From assembly GCA_026398575.1 (NCBI GenBank), contig JAPLSP010000424.1, forward strand, positions 1 to 33,706: a stretch of 33,706 bases of DNA. Direction: 5' to 3'. Source of the DNA: Candidatus Sumerlaeota bacterium (GTDB taxonomy: Bacteria > Sumerlaeota > Sumerlaeia > JADFCT01). Shown here in pieces: positions 16,801 to 23,076 of this stretch (position 1 is the stretch's first letter; the number at the start of each line of letters is the position of its first letter). Position numbers and translations under genes: made by a program. Under the pieces are notes generated by a model. That model made no database searches. It was not told the DNA's origin and was given only the letters and a program-made list of their open reading frames with translations.

Positions 16801-17238
16801 ATCTATCCACAATCGCGCGCCGTCATCGGCTGTGACGAAGAAGGTGTAGGTCTCCGAGAATTGCGGTTCGATCTGGCCGGTCCAGCGCACAGAGAAGTTG
16901 TTCGCGCTGGTGAGCGCCGTGCCAGCGGGAATGGCTGTGCCCCAATCAAAATCCACCGTCGCATCCGTGCGCCGGGTCTTCTGCGTGGTGAAGTCATTCT
17001 CGTCGTAATACCGGCCGGTGAGGCCGGCGGCGCTGGCTGGCGCCGCGCTCAAATAAAAGAACGCAATCACGGCGGCCAGCGCCGCATGCGTGAAACGCTG
17101 TTGCTGATCGGAAAAGAGACAAAAGATGTTGCGGCGTTTCGGCGGTTGGGCCGCTAATGACTGGAACGCGCCGGGAGGCATGGATACAATCATTCCTGCG
17201 CCCGTCAATTTTATGAAGCCGCGTCGCTTTCTTGTCAT
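13861..17238 (-). CDS. Chimeric sulfatase-N-terminus / PA14 / heparinase II/III-type lyase with QTWKLY cassette
   Basis: The product is 1125 residues. Residues 1-49 are a sulfatase start: Tat motif KRRGFIK, then RRNIFCLFSDQQQRF, matching the sulfatase at 7236 residue for residue in position. Residues ~52-70 are a second export-type hydrophobic stretch (ALAAVIAFFYLSAAPASA). A PA14 domain follows at ~72-210 (GLTGRYYDENDF, TADDGARLWIDD), then a PA14-like region at ~220-378. A heparinase II/III-type alpha/alpha-toroid plus beta-sheet region spans ~395-980. Candidate lyase residues lie in NNWNLVCNGG (555-564), EGPAYWGY (607-614), AHTDLDAGSF (771-780), WVHDLG and GHNTLVV (824-830). A cadherin-like module (1013-1110) and a tail ending QTWKLY close it. 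The start is fixed by GGAGG six bases upstream. The superfamily suggests beta-elimination of a uronic-acid polymer; the PL family is not assigned. Confidence 0.82.
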   Translation of the reverse strand: MTRKRRGFIKLTGAGMIVSMPPGAFQSLAAQPPKRRNIFCLFSDQQQRFTHAALAAVIAFFYLSAAPASAAGLTGRYYDENDFTTQKTRRTDATVDFDWGTAIPAGTALTSANNFSVRWTGQIEPQFSETYTFFVTADDGARLWIDDMLIAARTVYVTGGTEMRGTAKLVAGRKTNIQLEYMQGSGEANVKLEWSSPNRAREVIPQSRLFTDTVNPETGSLMKELWDGVAGTSISQLTNLANYPDRPSARDFIPSFESFNPNWANTYGTRVTGYIVPQVSGSYSFAVAGDDIVQLYLSTNESETKKSLIASAPSYTGFREWTKHASQISAARTLTAGQRYYVELLHVEATGDDHFSVAWKTPGSAQWEVIGGNYLVQAGIDKTQPAQSALLDTLANSHPRMLATPERFAWLKSQIAANPTGNQAKWYNTLLARANTILTEPVNTYNSDDNLDVSRSVLERIYTLALVWQVSGGSQYAERAWTELNAANNFPSWQPAKFLCVAEMTHAFAIGLDWFYSYWSASRLSTIRNAIVNKGLNPGLAAYQSSEWWTLNDANNWNLVCNGGMTLGALALGTYDETLAEDILNRAIASARPVLGHFTTDNGAWYEGPAYWGYSAQYNVRMLAALEGVLGSDFGWLSSKQGMSESGPVPMHMTAPNERMFNFGDSATYERAGPELFWFARRYNRPECAWFQRNFANDADGGPEALDLLWYDPRGTNPNADGVAPDVYFRGATNPTTPAYDPAELAVFRERWQNGRATYLAFKGGHTGESAHTDLDAGSFVLEANGKRWVHDLGADSYSLPGYMNASSSSGTDRWDYFRKRAEGHNTLVVNPDSGPDQKLGQNAPIIFWRSSPDGDGSIGIMNLTPAYNGASKVWRGFRLLNNRRDLIVQDEIQFSAAATVWWFMVVDEHITTIAIAPDGASATLTQGGERLWCKILSGSGAFVQMNAAPLSTSPDPAGQNANTVFQKLRIKLTNVTNSTISVYFKPLETGENPPTTLPAVTTLNSWMITGVNDAPTIGNVADQTVNENAATGAIPFIIGDDITPAGSLTLTKASSNTTLVPNANVVFGGSGANRTVTVTPAARKNGTAIITLTVGDGTYTASDTFVLTVKPTGSQKREQTWKLY
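13909..14202 (-). repeat. 98-residue cadherin-like module, copy D
   Basis: Encodes NDAPTIGNVADQ through SDTFVLTV in the lyase. It is gapless against the other copies, and linker KPTGSQKRE and QTWKLY follow. The recurrent DNA tract between the SSNTT and TPA codons is strongly conserved between copies. Confidence 0.85.
17092..17238 (-). pseudogene. Sulfatase 5' remnant (49 codons) fused in frame to the lyase
   Basis: These codons give a Tat signal and the first beta strand with the metal-site-like FSDQQQ. Homology to the sulfatase at 5725-7236 stops abruptly after the Phe of QQQRF. The FGly motif and the rest of the sulfatase are missing, so it has no sulfatase activity. It retains a good Shine-Dalgarno and is the only in-frame start for the lyase found upstream of its own signal-like segment. 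Confidence 0.75.
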
Positions 17239-17244
17239 CCTGTT

Positions 17245-17249
17245 CCTCC
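17245..17249 (-). promoter_or_regulatory. Strong ribosome binding site of the chimeric gene
   Basis: GGAGG on the minus strand lies six bases before the ATG at 17238 and decides this start over an in-frame alternative 33 bases upstream. It presumably belonged to the lost sulfatase. Confidence 0.75.
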
Positions 17250-17645
17250 ACCGACTCCTCTCCCTCCCCATTCACGCAGAGGGAGGCTGGAGTTTGGACA
17301 TTTGAGCGCGTTCCCCCGAAGCGCGTTCCCCCGAAGGGGGTTAACAATCATAGCCGTGGGTGAAGCGAAGCGAACCCACGGTGGCAGCTAGCGAGATCAT
17401 CGGTCCCCGAAGGGGGCCAACGTCATCATGATAGCAATCTTTCGCCATCGCCCATTTGAAACGCTTTAGCGAAAAGCAGTAGGCCGTTCCATCCGTGTTG
17501 GCCCCCTTCAGGGACCTGGTTTCGCGCTCATTGTCTCCGTGGGTTCGCTTCGCTTCACCCACGGCTATGATTGTTCACCCCCTTCGGGGATTCGAATGTC
17601 CAGAGTTCAGTTCCCCTTCCCATTCATGGGTAGGGAGCTCGGGGG
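17250..17645. repeat. Large (~395-bp) palindromic element with ~93-bp inner arms
   Basis: This is the content of the 486-base gap before the chimeric lyase. Inner arms at 17329-17422 and about 17497-17589 are inverted copies: each has CCCCGAAGGGGG, CAATCATAGCC, the nested palindrome CCGTGGGTGAAGCGAAGCG and a GGGGGCCAAC end; the middle of each arm has diverged. Outer sequences (GAG/CTTTGGACATT and TCCC..CCCATTCA..GGGAG) also mirror each other. The ~75-bp loop holds CTTTAGCGAAAAGCAGTAGGCC, related to the repeat at 13738. No transposase is present, so it is MITE-like or a nested set of REP elements. Sequence from 17646 to 17724 shows nothing recognisable. Confidence 0.8.
17306..17335. repeat. 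15-bp direct tandem repeat
   Basis: GCGCGTTCCCCCGAA occurs twice back to back (17306-17320 and 17321-17335) at the edge of the left inner arm of the palindrome. The right arm has only one equivalent CCCCGAA block. Confidence 0.85.
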
Positions 17646-17724
17646 TGGAAGGAGCTGGCCCCATACCAGCCTGTAGCAACTCCCCCCTCTCCGCTGCCTG
17701 AAGGGGAGTAGCATTGAATCACTT

Positions 17725-19281
17725 CTAATTATCCTCACCGCCACCGCCAGCCGCTTTGACCGCCTGCGCTTTGCGGGCGGCGTTCTTTTGTTTCGGGACT
17801 TTTCCGTCGTTGATCCCATTGTGGTACCGCTGCATGTATTCCGCCGAATTGCGGTTGCGGTAGATTTCCAAGAGCGGATCGCCCACGCGCTCGAGCCAGC
17901 TCTGCATGTCTTTGCGCATGGCTTCGGCGAGGTTGCGGCTCGCGGGATCGTTGATCAGATTTTTCCGTTCTGCGATATCTCCCGTCAAGTCGTATAGCTC
18001 TTCCGGCGCGCGATGGAGATAAAAATCCACACGGCGCGCGATCTCCGGATTTGTCTGCGCGGCCTGCTGCATCGCCGGCCAGCTCAAGCCCGCCATATTT
18101 TCAGCTTTGTAGGCGTATTGGCCGTCGCTCCAGGCGTTGAAAATATAGGCATGGGTTTGCGTCCGCACGCATCGCATGGGATAGGCGTTGCGTCCGGAGG
18201 TTTCGTAATAGACTGTGTACACGCGGTCGCGGTCTTCCTGCTGTTGGCTGCGCAGCGCGGGTACGAATGAACGGCCATCGAGCCCGGCGACGGGCGGCAG
18301 TCCCGCGGCCTCGATGAGCGTCGGCATGAAATCAATCGTCGCCACGAAATGCCGGTCATCCACACTGCCGGGTTTGACCGCGCCCGGCCATCGCACGATC
18401 AATCCGCCATGATTGCTGGTTTCGTAGTTGTTCGACTTGGAGAACGGGAACGACATGCCGTGATCGCCGCCGTAGAAGAGCACGAGCGTTTTGTCTTCGA
18501 AGCCGCTTTCCTTGAGCGCGCCCATCACGGCGCCGACCGTCTCATCCAGCCGGTGAACACTGGTGAAATATTGCGCCACTTCCCGCCGCACCTCCGGCAA
18601 TTCCTCCAGGAATTTGGGGACCTCCACTTCCTCCGGCTTGATCACGCGGCGGGTGGCCGGCGTATTTTGCGGCCAGGAGTTCTTTTCGATCTCGCTATCG
18701 GCGAATGGCCGGTGCGGGTCCTGGCAGTTGACGTGATGGAAGAAGGGCGCGCCGCGTTTGCGCGCCAGCTCCAGAAATTCCCGGGTGAACTCGTGATACT
18801 TTTCCGGATCGCGGCCCTGCCCGAGCTCCGGCGCCTTGCGCTCATAGTCAATGCAGAACTTCTCGTGCGGCATATAGTGCGCGTTTTTGCCCATCATCGA
18901 GATGATGTAGCCAGCGTGATGCAGAATTTCGTTGAGCGTCGTGACGTTGTCATTGATAGGCTCGAATCCGCGGCAGCCACTGTGATGCGGATAAAGCCCC
19001 GTGCTCATCGTCCCGCGCACGGGCTGGCAGACCGCCACCGTGGAATAGGCGTGCATGAACTTCATCCCCTCGGTGGCAAGGCGGTCAATATTCGGCGTAA
19101 GGTCGCGAATCTTGCAGCCGTAGGTTCCGGGAGAATCCCAGTTCAGATCGTCGGCGGTGAAGAGGAGAATATTCAGCTTCGGCCCGGCGGTTTCGGCTGG
19201 GCGCAACCAACAAGGCGCCGCCAGCGCCGCCGCGGCGCAGCTTGCCCTCTTTAAAAATTCACGCCGATGAAGTGGCATCAT
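17725..19281 (-). CDS. Tat-exported S1 sulfatase with CQPVR FGly motif
   Basis: About 518 residues. The ATG at 19281 is preferred because AAGGAG sits 11 bases upstream; the ATG at 19290 is only two bases after that site, and one at 19278 is also possible. The Tat motif is HRREFLKR. Active-site landmarks are TADDLNWDSPGTYG, the FGly motif Cys-Gln-Pro-Val-Arg in STVAVCQPVRGTMSTGLYPH, HHVNCQDPHRPF and YGGDHGMSFPFSKSNNYE. Val in place of Ser/Thr/Ala in the FGly motif is less usual but keeps Cys-x-Pro-x-Arg. The C-terminal region has LYDLTGDIAERKNL, and the gene ends with a Lys/Ala tail and GGGGEDN. It resembles heparan/chondroitin-type exo-sulfatases, but the subfamily is not assigned. The palindromic element lies downstream of its stop. 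Confidence 0.88.
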   Translation of the reverse strand: MMPLHRREFLKRASCAAAALAAPCWLRPAETAGPKLNILLFTADDLNWDSPGTYGCKIRDLTPNIDRLATEGMKFMHAYSTVAVCQPVRGTMSTGLYPHHSGCRGFEPINDNVTTLNEILHHAGYIISMMGKNAHYMPHEKFCIDYERKAPELGQGRDPEKYHEFTREFLELARKRGAPFFHHVNCQDPHRPFADSEIEKNSWPQNTPATRRVIKPEEVEVPKFLEELPEVRREVAQYFTSVHRLDETVGAVMGALKESGFEDKTLVLFYGGDHGMSFPFSKSNNYETSNHGGLIVRWPGAVKPGSVDDRHFVATIDFMPTLIEAAGLPPVAGLDGRSFVPALRSQQQEDRDRVYTVYYETSGRNAYPMRCVRTQTHAYIFNAWSDGQYAYKAENMAGLSWPAMQQAAQTNPEIARRVDFYLHRAPEELYDLTGDIAERKNLINDPASRNLAEAMRKDMQSWLERVGDPLLEIYRNRNSAEYMQRYHNGINDGKVPKQKNAARKAQAVKAAGGGGEDN

Positions 19282-19346
19282 TGCACGCATGGCTCCTTAA
19301 TCAGATTTAGAATATTTAACAAGGTCGCAACGTTTTGCGGACATGT

Positions 19347-19565
19347 TCAGGTTTCCACGGCGATCTGTTGAATCAACGTGTTCCCTGTGGGCAATTCCAT
19401 GCCTTGCTGGCGATAGGCGGCGACCATTTCCTTGAGCGCGTCAGCCAACATGGCGCGGCAGTCATCCAGGTCTCTGCCCTCCGTTACTACCTCCGGCCAT
19501 TCCACCAGCTGTCCCATGTAGCCTGACTCAATGCGCGTGAACTTGGCAGTATATGTTTTCAACAT
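19347..19565 (-). CDS. Orphan HicB-like antitoxin-family protein
   Basis: A 72-residue protein beginning MLKTYTAKF with GGAG seven bases upstream. The pattern YTAKF..IESGYMGQLVEWPEVVTEG, followed by DDCRAMLADALKEMV, is the HicB/UPF0150 ferredoxin-like fold, in which HicB normally neutralises the HicA mRNA interferase. No HicA-like ORF is found on either side: the downstream neighbour is a sulfatase 66 bases away and the upstream ORF does not resemble HicA. It also lacks the C-terminal DNA-binding extension of longer HicB proteins. It may be a stranded antitoxin or a solitary HicB-fold protein. Confidence 0.7.
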   Translation of the reverse strand: MLKTYTAKFTRIESGYMGQLVEWPEVVTEGRDLDDCRAMLADALKEMVAAYRQQGMELPTGNTLIQQIAVET

Positions 19566-19635
19566 GGCAATGCTCCATGCTTGCTGGATGCTCCACCGCA
19601 AACAAAAAGCAGCTTATCTCTTGCTTGGGAGGTGA

Positions 19636-19902
19636 TCATGCCGCCGCAGATTCCAATCGCCTTCTCCTAGAATTGCCTGCTCGCTTCTCTCTTCTGAATA
19701 GCTCGCATGATTCGACAGCTTTTGTTCGGCTGGTCTGGCAGTTCTTCATGAATGCGACGATCAATTCCTCGGGGATGGGATCAGGCATTCCTTTCGCCAG
19801 CCATTTTTCAAACCCAGGAGCGGCTGCATCCGTGCTCTCGGGATCGCCATGGGATGCGATTCTTCCTGTGCAGATGGAATTGCATTTCTTCATGGCATTC
19901 AT
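19636..19902 (-). CDS. Small hypothetical protein
   Basis: An 88-codon ORF upstream of the HicB-like gene and 26 bases past the fucosidase stop, in the same direction. The middle part (GFEKWLAKGMPDPIPEELIVAFM) looks like a plausible amphipathic protein segment; the C-terminus is very Arg-rich (NSRRRRLESAAA). A weak GGGA lies before the ATGs at 19902/19893. I do not recognise a family, and it may not be translated. Confidence 0.35.
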   Translation of the reverse strand: MNAMKKCNSICTGRIASHGDPESTDAAAPGFEKWLAKGMPDPIPEELIVAFMKNCQTSRTKAVESCELFRREKRAGNSRRRRLESAAA

Positions 19903-19928
19903 TTCCCAGATTGCTCGTGCGTGGCGCC

Positions 19929-21446
19929 TTATTTTTTCGCCGCCGCGCTGAAGCCGGTCAGTTTCAGCGTATAGACATCCACGTCCGTGAGGCCTTCCGG
20001 CGCTTTTTCGGGAAGCGTGATGGCGATATCATCGCCTTGCGCCGCGTACTTGGCGGCGGCGTCCGAACCGAGCAGGCTCACGCCCGCGCCGGGAGCTGAG
20101 GCGAGGCCGGTCAGCTTGAGCTGTCCCTTCGGCGGCCAGCTGGGCAGGATTGCGTAGATCACATTGCCTTTCGTTGTGAGGAACGCCGACTTGACCGCTT
20201 TGCCGTCGCGCGGCTCGAAGCCTATGGAGTTCATCAGATCGTACTTGACCTTGAATTCGCCGTATTTCTGCTCCGGCGCCGCGCCCGCGCTCCATTGGCA
20301 GGTGCGCGCGAACGTCCGCGTTCCGTAGATCGCCTCGCCATTGGTTTGCAGCCAGCGGCCAATGCCGCGCAGACGGTCCTGCATGGGTTTGGGAATCGTG
20401 CCGTCGGCGTCGGGGCCGATGTCGAGCAGCAGGTTGCCGCCGCGGCTGACCGTGTCCGCCAGCATCAGCACGAATTCGCGGACGGTTTTGTAATCCTTCT
20501 CCGTCTCGGCGCGGTTGTAGCCATAGGAGAAGGCCATGCCGCGGCTTTCCTCCCATGGATGATCGGCGTTGGGCAGGCCGGCGCCGTATTCCGTCGTGTA
20601 GTAGCCGCCGTGTTTGTGGCGCGCGCCTTTGCCGAGGCGGTCGTTGACGATCAGGTCTTCGCGTCCCGGCGCCTCGTTATAGAGCCATGCCAGCAGATCG
20701 CGGCTCTTCCAGTTGTCGGGCGGCATGTCCCACTCGCCGTCGAGGAAGAGCAGCGCGGGCTTGTAGCGCGTAACGACGTCCTTGAACTGCGGAATCATGT
20801 GCTTTTCGACGTAAGCCGGCTTGTCGGTGAGCCACAGGGGATTGAACCACTCGTAGTACGAGTAGTAGAAACCGAATTTGATGCCCTGCTGGCGCACGGC
20901 TTTGGAAAGTTCATCCATCAAGTCGCGCTTGGGGCCGGTCTCAACCGCGTTCCACGGGCGCCCCCACGTCGCGCTGGCTTCCTTGCTGGGCCAGAGGCAG
21001 AAGCCGTCGTGGTGCTTGCTGGTCGGCACGATATATTTTGCGCCTGCATCCGCAAAGAGCTTCGCCCATTCGTTGGCGTTGAACTTCTCGGCTTTGAACA
21101 TCGGCGCGAACTTGTCATAGGTGAAGTCCTTGCCGTATTTTTCGCGATGATAAACCCACCACTTGTTTTTCTCGTCCTTTTCCGTGCGCTTGTCGGCGGG
21201 AGTATTTCCAACGCGGTTCCAATACCATTCGGCATATTCCCCGACAGGCCCCCATGCCGGAACCGAATACACACCCCAATGAATGAAGATGCCGAATTTC
21301 GCGTCGAGAAACCAGGGCGGCGCCGGCCGCTTGTCGAGCGACTCCCACGTCGGCTCATACTTGGTTTCCTCCGCCGCGCGAGCGAAATTCGCGCTCGCCG
21401 CGGCCAACAGAGCCAGCAGAATGATCCCTGACATTTTCTTCAGCAT
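19929..21446 (-). CDS. GH29 alpha-L-fucosidase, secreted
   Basis: 505 residues. A retaining fucosidase that would release alpha-L-fucose from the non-reducing end of glycans in the periplasm or outside. A Sec signal peptide (MLKKMSGIILLALLAAASA, cleaved around FARA) is followed by the family hallmarks WFLDAKFGIFIHWGVYSVPAW, KYIVPTSKHHDGFCLWPS and KRDLMDEL. The probable nucleophile is Asp236 in ALLFLDGEWD. YTTEYGAG and SRGGNLLLDIGP are also typical of the barrel end, and a beta-sandwich follows. The length is normal for a two-domain GH29. AGGAGGAG five bases before the ATG is a strong ribosome site. The next gene upstream is a sulfatase 70 bases away, consistent with de-sulfation followed by fucose removal. 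Confidence 0.92.
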   Translation of the reverse strand: MLKKMSGIILLALLAAASANFARAAEETKYEPTWESLDKRPAPPWFLDAKFGIFIHWGVYSVPAWGPVGEYAEWYWNRVGNTPADKRTEKDEKNKWWVYHREKYGKDFTYDKFAPMFKAEKFNANEWAKLFADAGAKYIVPTSKHHDGFCLWPSKEASATWGRPWNAVETGPKRDLMDELSKAVRQQGIKFGFYYSYYEWFNPLWLTDKPAYVEKHMIPQFKDVVTRYKPALLFLDGEWDMPPDNWKSRDLLAWLYNEAPGREDLIVNDRLGKGARHKHGGYYTTEYGAGLPNADHPWEESRGMAFSYGYNRAETEKDYKTVREFVLMLADTVSRGGNLLLDIGPDADGTIPKPMQDRLRGIGRWLQTNGEAIYGTRTFARTCQWSAGAAPEQKYGEFKVKYDLMNSIGFEPRDGKAVKSAFLTTKGNVIYAILPSWPPKGQLKLTGLASAPGAGVSLLGSDAAAKYAAQGDDIAITLPEKAPEGLTDVDVYTLKLTGFSAAAKK

Positions 21447-21516
21447 GAAATCTCCTCCTCTTGAGAGATTAATGGTCTTCGTTAATTTTATTTGCGGACA
21501 CTTCCGATCTCATGTT

Positions 21517-23022
21517 TCATGCCGCATTCTTCTTTTTCTGCTGTCTTGCGGCCTTGTTGGGATTGCCAGGATTCGCTTCGCCTTCCTTCGGCGGCGTCCA
21601 GGCAGCGTCTTTCGGCGACTCGCCGGTCAGCGGAAAGGGATCATCGTAGTCCTTTTGAGCTTTTTCCAGCATCGCCATCATGGTCTTGACCTTGTCGGCG
21701 TGTTCGAGCTTATCCGCCAGGTCTTTCATTTCACGCGGGTCGTTTTGCAGGTCGAAGAGCTGCGTCTTGTTGACCAGCGGATAACGGATGAGCTTCCAGC
21801 GGTCGTCGCGGATGGCGCGCTGCACTTTGCCATAGGCGGTAAAGAGGGTGTCGCGAATCTTTGCCGCCTTGCCCATCACAACAGGCGCGAAGCTTTTCAT
21901 TTCCACTTCCGGCGGGATGGCCGTTCCCGTCAAGTCACAGACCGTGGGAAAAATTTCTCCCAGATAAACAAACGCGTCGCTCTTGCCCTGCGGGATTCCC
22001 GGCCCCATGATGACCAATGGCACGTGCATGCCGCCGAACTCGTAGAGGTTCTGCTTGCCCATGAGGCCATGCTCGCCCAGCGACAGGCCGTTGTCGGCGG
22101 CGAAGGCGACGATGGTGTTATCGAGCTGGCCGGAATCCTTCAGCGCGCTGAGGATGCGCCCGATATGAAAATCCAGGCAGGTGATGCAGGCGTAATCATC
22201 GGCCAGATGGCGGCGGATGACTTCGGGCGTGCGCGGCCAGGGCGCGAGTTTTTCGTCGCGCACGGTCATCTCGCCATTGTCGAACGGGTGAACCGCCATA
22301 TACGCCGGGGGCAGCGGGATTTTTTCCGGGTCGTACATGTCCATGAATTCCTTGGGCGCAATGCGCGGATCGTGCGGAACGGGCGGCGCCATATAGATGA
22401 AGAACGGTTTGTCGCTCTTGCGTGCGCGCAGAAATTCGAGGACGCGGTCGGCGGTCTTTTCACTCGCGACATCATGCTTGTCGGCGCCAATTTGACTCGT
22501 ATAAAGACAGGCGTCGAACGCCTCCATGCCAGGCTTGAAGGAATTGCCCATTTTGCCCAAGTGGAAAGTCTCGTAGCCGCCCGCGCTCATGGCCTTGGGC
22601 CACGTCGCGTATGGGCGCGTGTCTTTCCAGGTCGGCGGCGGAAGGTGAAACATGGTTCGCCCGGTCAGGATCATCGTCCGGCTGGGCATGCATACAGCGC
22701 CGCTCATGGAGCCCATGACATAAGCGCGCGTGAAGGTCATCCCGCGCGCGACGAGCTTGTCGAGGTTGGGGGTCTTGATATGCGGATTTCCCAGCGCGCT
22801 GATGCAATCGGGACGCATGTCGTCGGCAAGGATGAACAACACATTGGGCTTGCGCGCGGCGGAGGCGGTGGGCGCGGCAGTGGCGTCGGACCGGTCGGAC
22901 GCGTCGGACGCGTCGGACTGGTCTGACGGGGCGGATGTTGCAAGGGCATGAGACAGAGCAGAAGGGATAGTTATTGCTGTTCCCATCGCTCCCATTGTTT
23001 TCAGGAAATTCCGTCGTTCCAT
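21517..23022 (-). CDS. Tat-exported S1 sulfatase (CMPSR) with Ser-Asp linker
   Basis: 501 residues. The Tat motif ERRNFLK is at residues 2-8. Between the signal and the catalytic domain is a Ser-Asp-x linker (residues 33-46) encoded by 9-bp repeats. The sulfatase core begins KPNVLFILADDMRPDCISALG. The FGly motif is C111-M-P-S-R in MGSMSGAVCMPSRTMILTGR, and GKMGNSF replaces the usual GKWH. APPVPHDPR and AADNGLSLGEHGLMGKQNLYE follow. The C-terminal part has LFDLQNDPREMKDLADK, and the gene ends with a basic tail (KAARQQKKKNAA). GGAG lies seven bases before the ATG. The S1 subfamily and substrate are not assigned. Confidence 0.9.
   Translation of the reverse strand: MERRNFLKTMGAMGTAITIPSALSHALATSAPSDQSDASDASDRSDATAAPTASAARKPNVLFILADDMRPDCISALGNPHIKTPNLDKLVARGMTFTRAYVMGSMSGAVCMPSRTMILTGRTMFHLPPPTWKDTRPYATWPKAMSAGGYETFHLGKMGNSFKPGMEAFDACLYTSQIGADKHDVASEKTADRVLEFLRARKSDKPFFIYMAPPVPHDPRIAPKEFMDMYDPEKIPLPPAYMAVHPFDNGEMTVRDEKLAPWPRTPEVIRRHLADDYACITCLDFHIGRILSALKDSGQLDNTIVAFAADNGLSLGEHGLMGKQNLYEFGGMHVPLVIMGPGIPQGKSDAFVYLGEIFPTVCDLTGTAIPPEVEMKSFAPVVMGKAAKIRDTLFTAYGKVQRAIRDDRWKLIRYPLVNKTQLFDLQNDPREMKDLADKLEHADKVKTMMAMLEKAQKDYDDPFPLTGESPKDAAWTPPKEGEANPGNPNKAARQQKKKNAA
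22884..22929. repeat. 9-bp tandem repeat (TCGGACSNG), about five units, coding Ser-Asp-x linker
   Basis: Units TCGGACCGG, TCGGACGCG, TCGGACGCG, TCGGACTGG and TCTGACGGG lie head to tail. The antisense reading encodes Ser-Asp-Gln/Ala/Arg. Similar arrays lie at the same protein position in two other sulfatases. Confidence 0.9.
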
Positions 23023-23076
23023 TGCGCGTCTCCGATCTATGAAATAGAATTTCGTTAATAGGTTTGCGTTTGCTTT

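Noticed and set aside
17000..17091. Internal start for the lyase that would bypass the sulfatase N-terminus
   Set aside because: The only nearby ATG is out of frame and reaches a stop within seven codons; an in-frame GTG lies inside the hydrophobic stretch with no ribosome site.
7323..17238. Type IX secretion C-terminal domain on the QTWKLY proteins
   Set aside because: The ending and the preceding module do not show the usual T9SS CTD pattern (GxY strand and Lys-rich end), and no Bacteroidota hallmarks such as SusC/SusD are in the window.
19347..19902. HicA/HicB toxin-antitoxin pair
   Set aside because: Only the HicB-like protein is recognisable. The 88-codon ORF upstream lacks HicA features, and the downstream gap of 66 bases is too small for a toxin.
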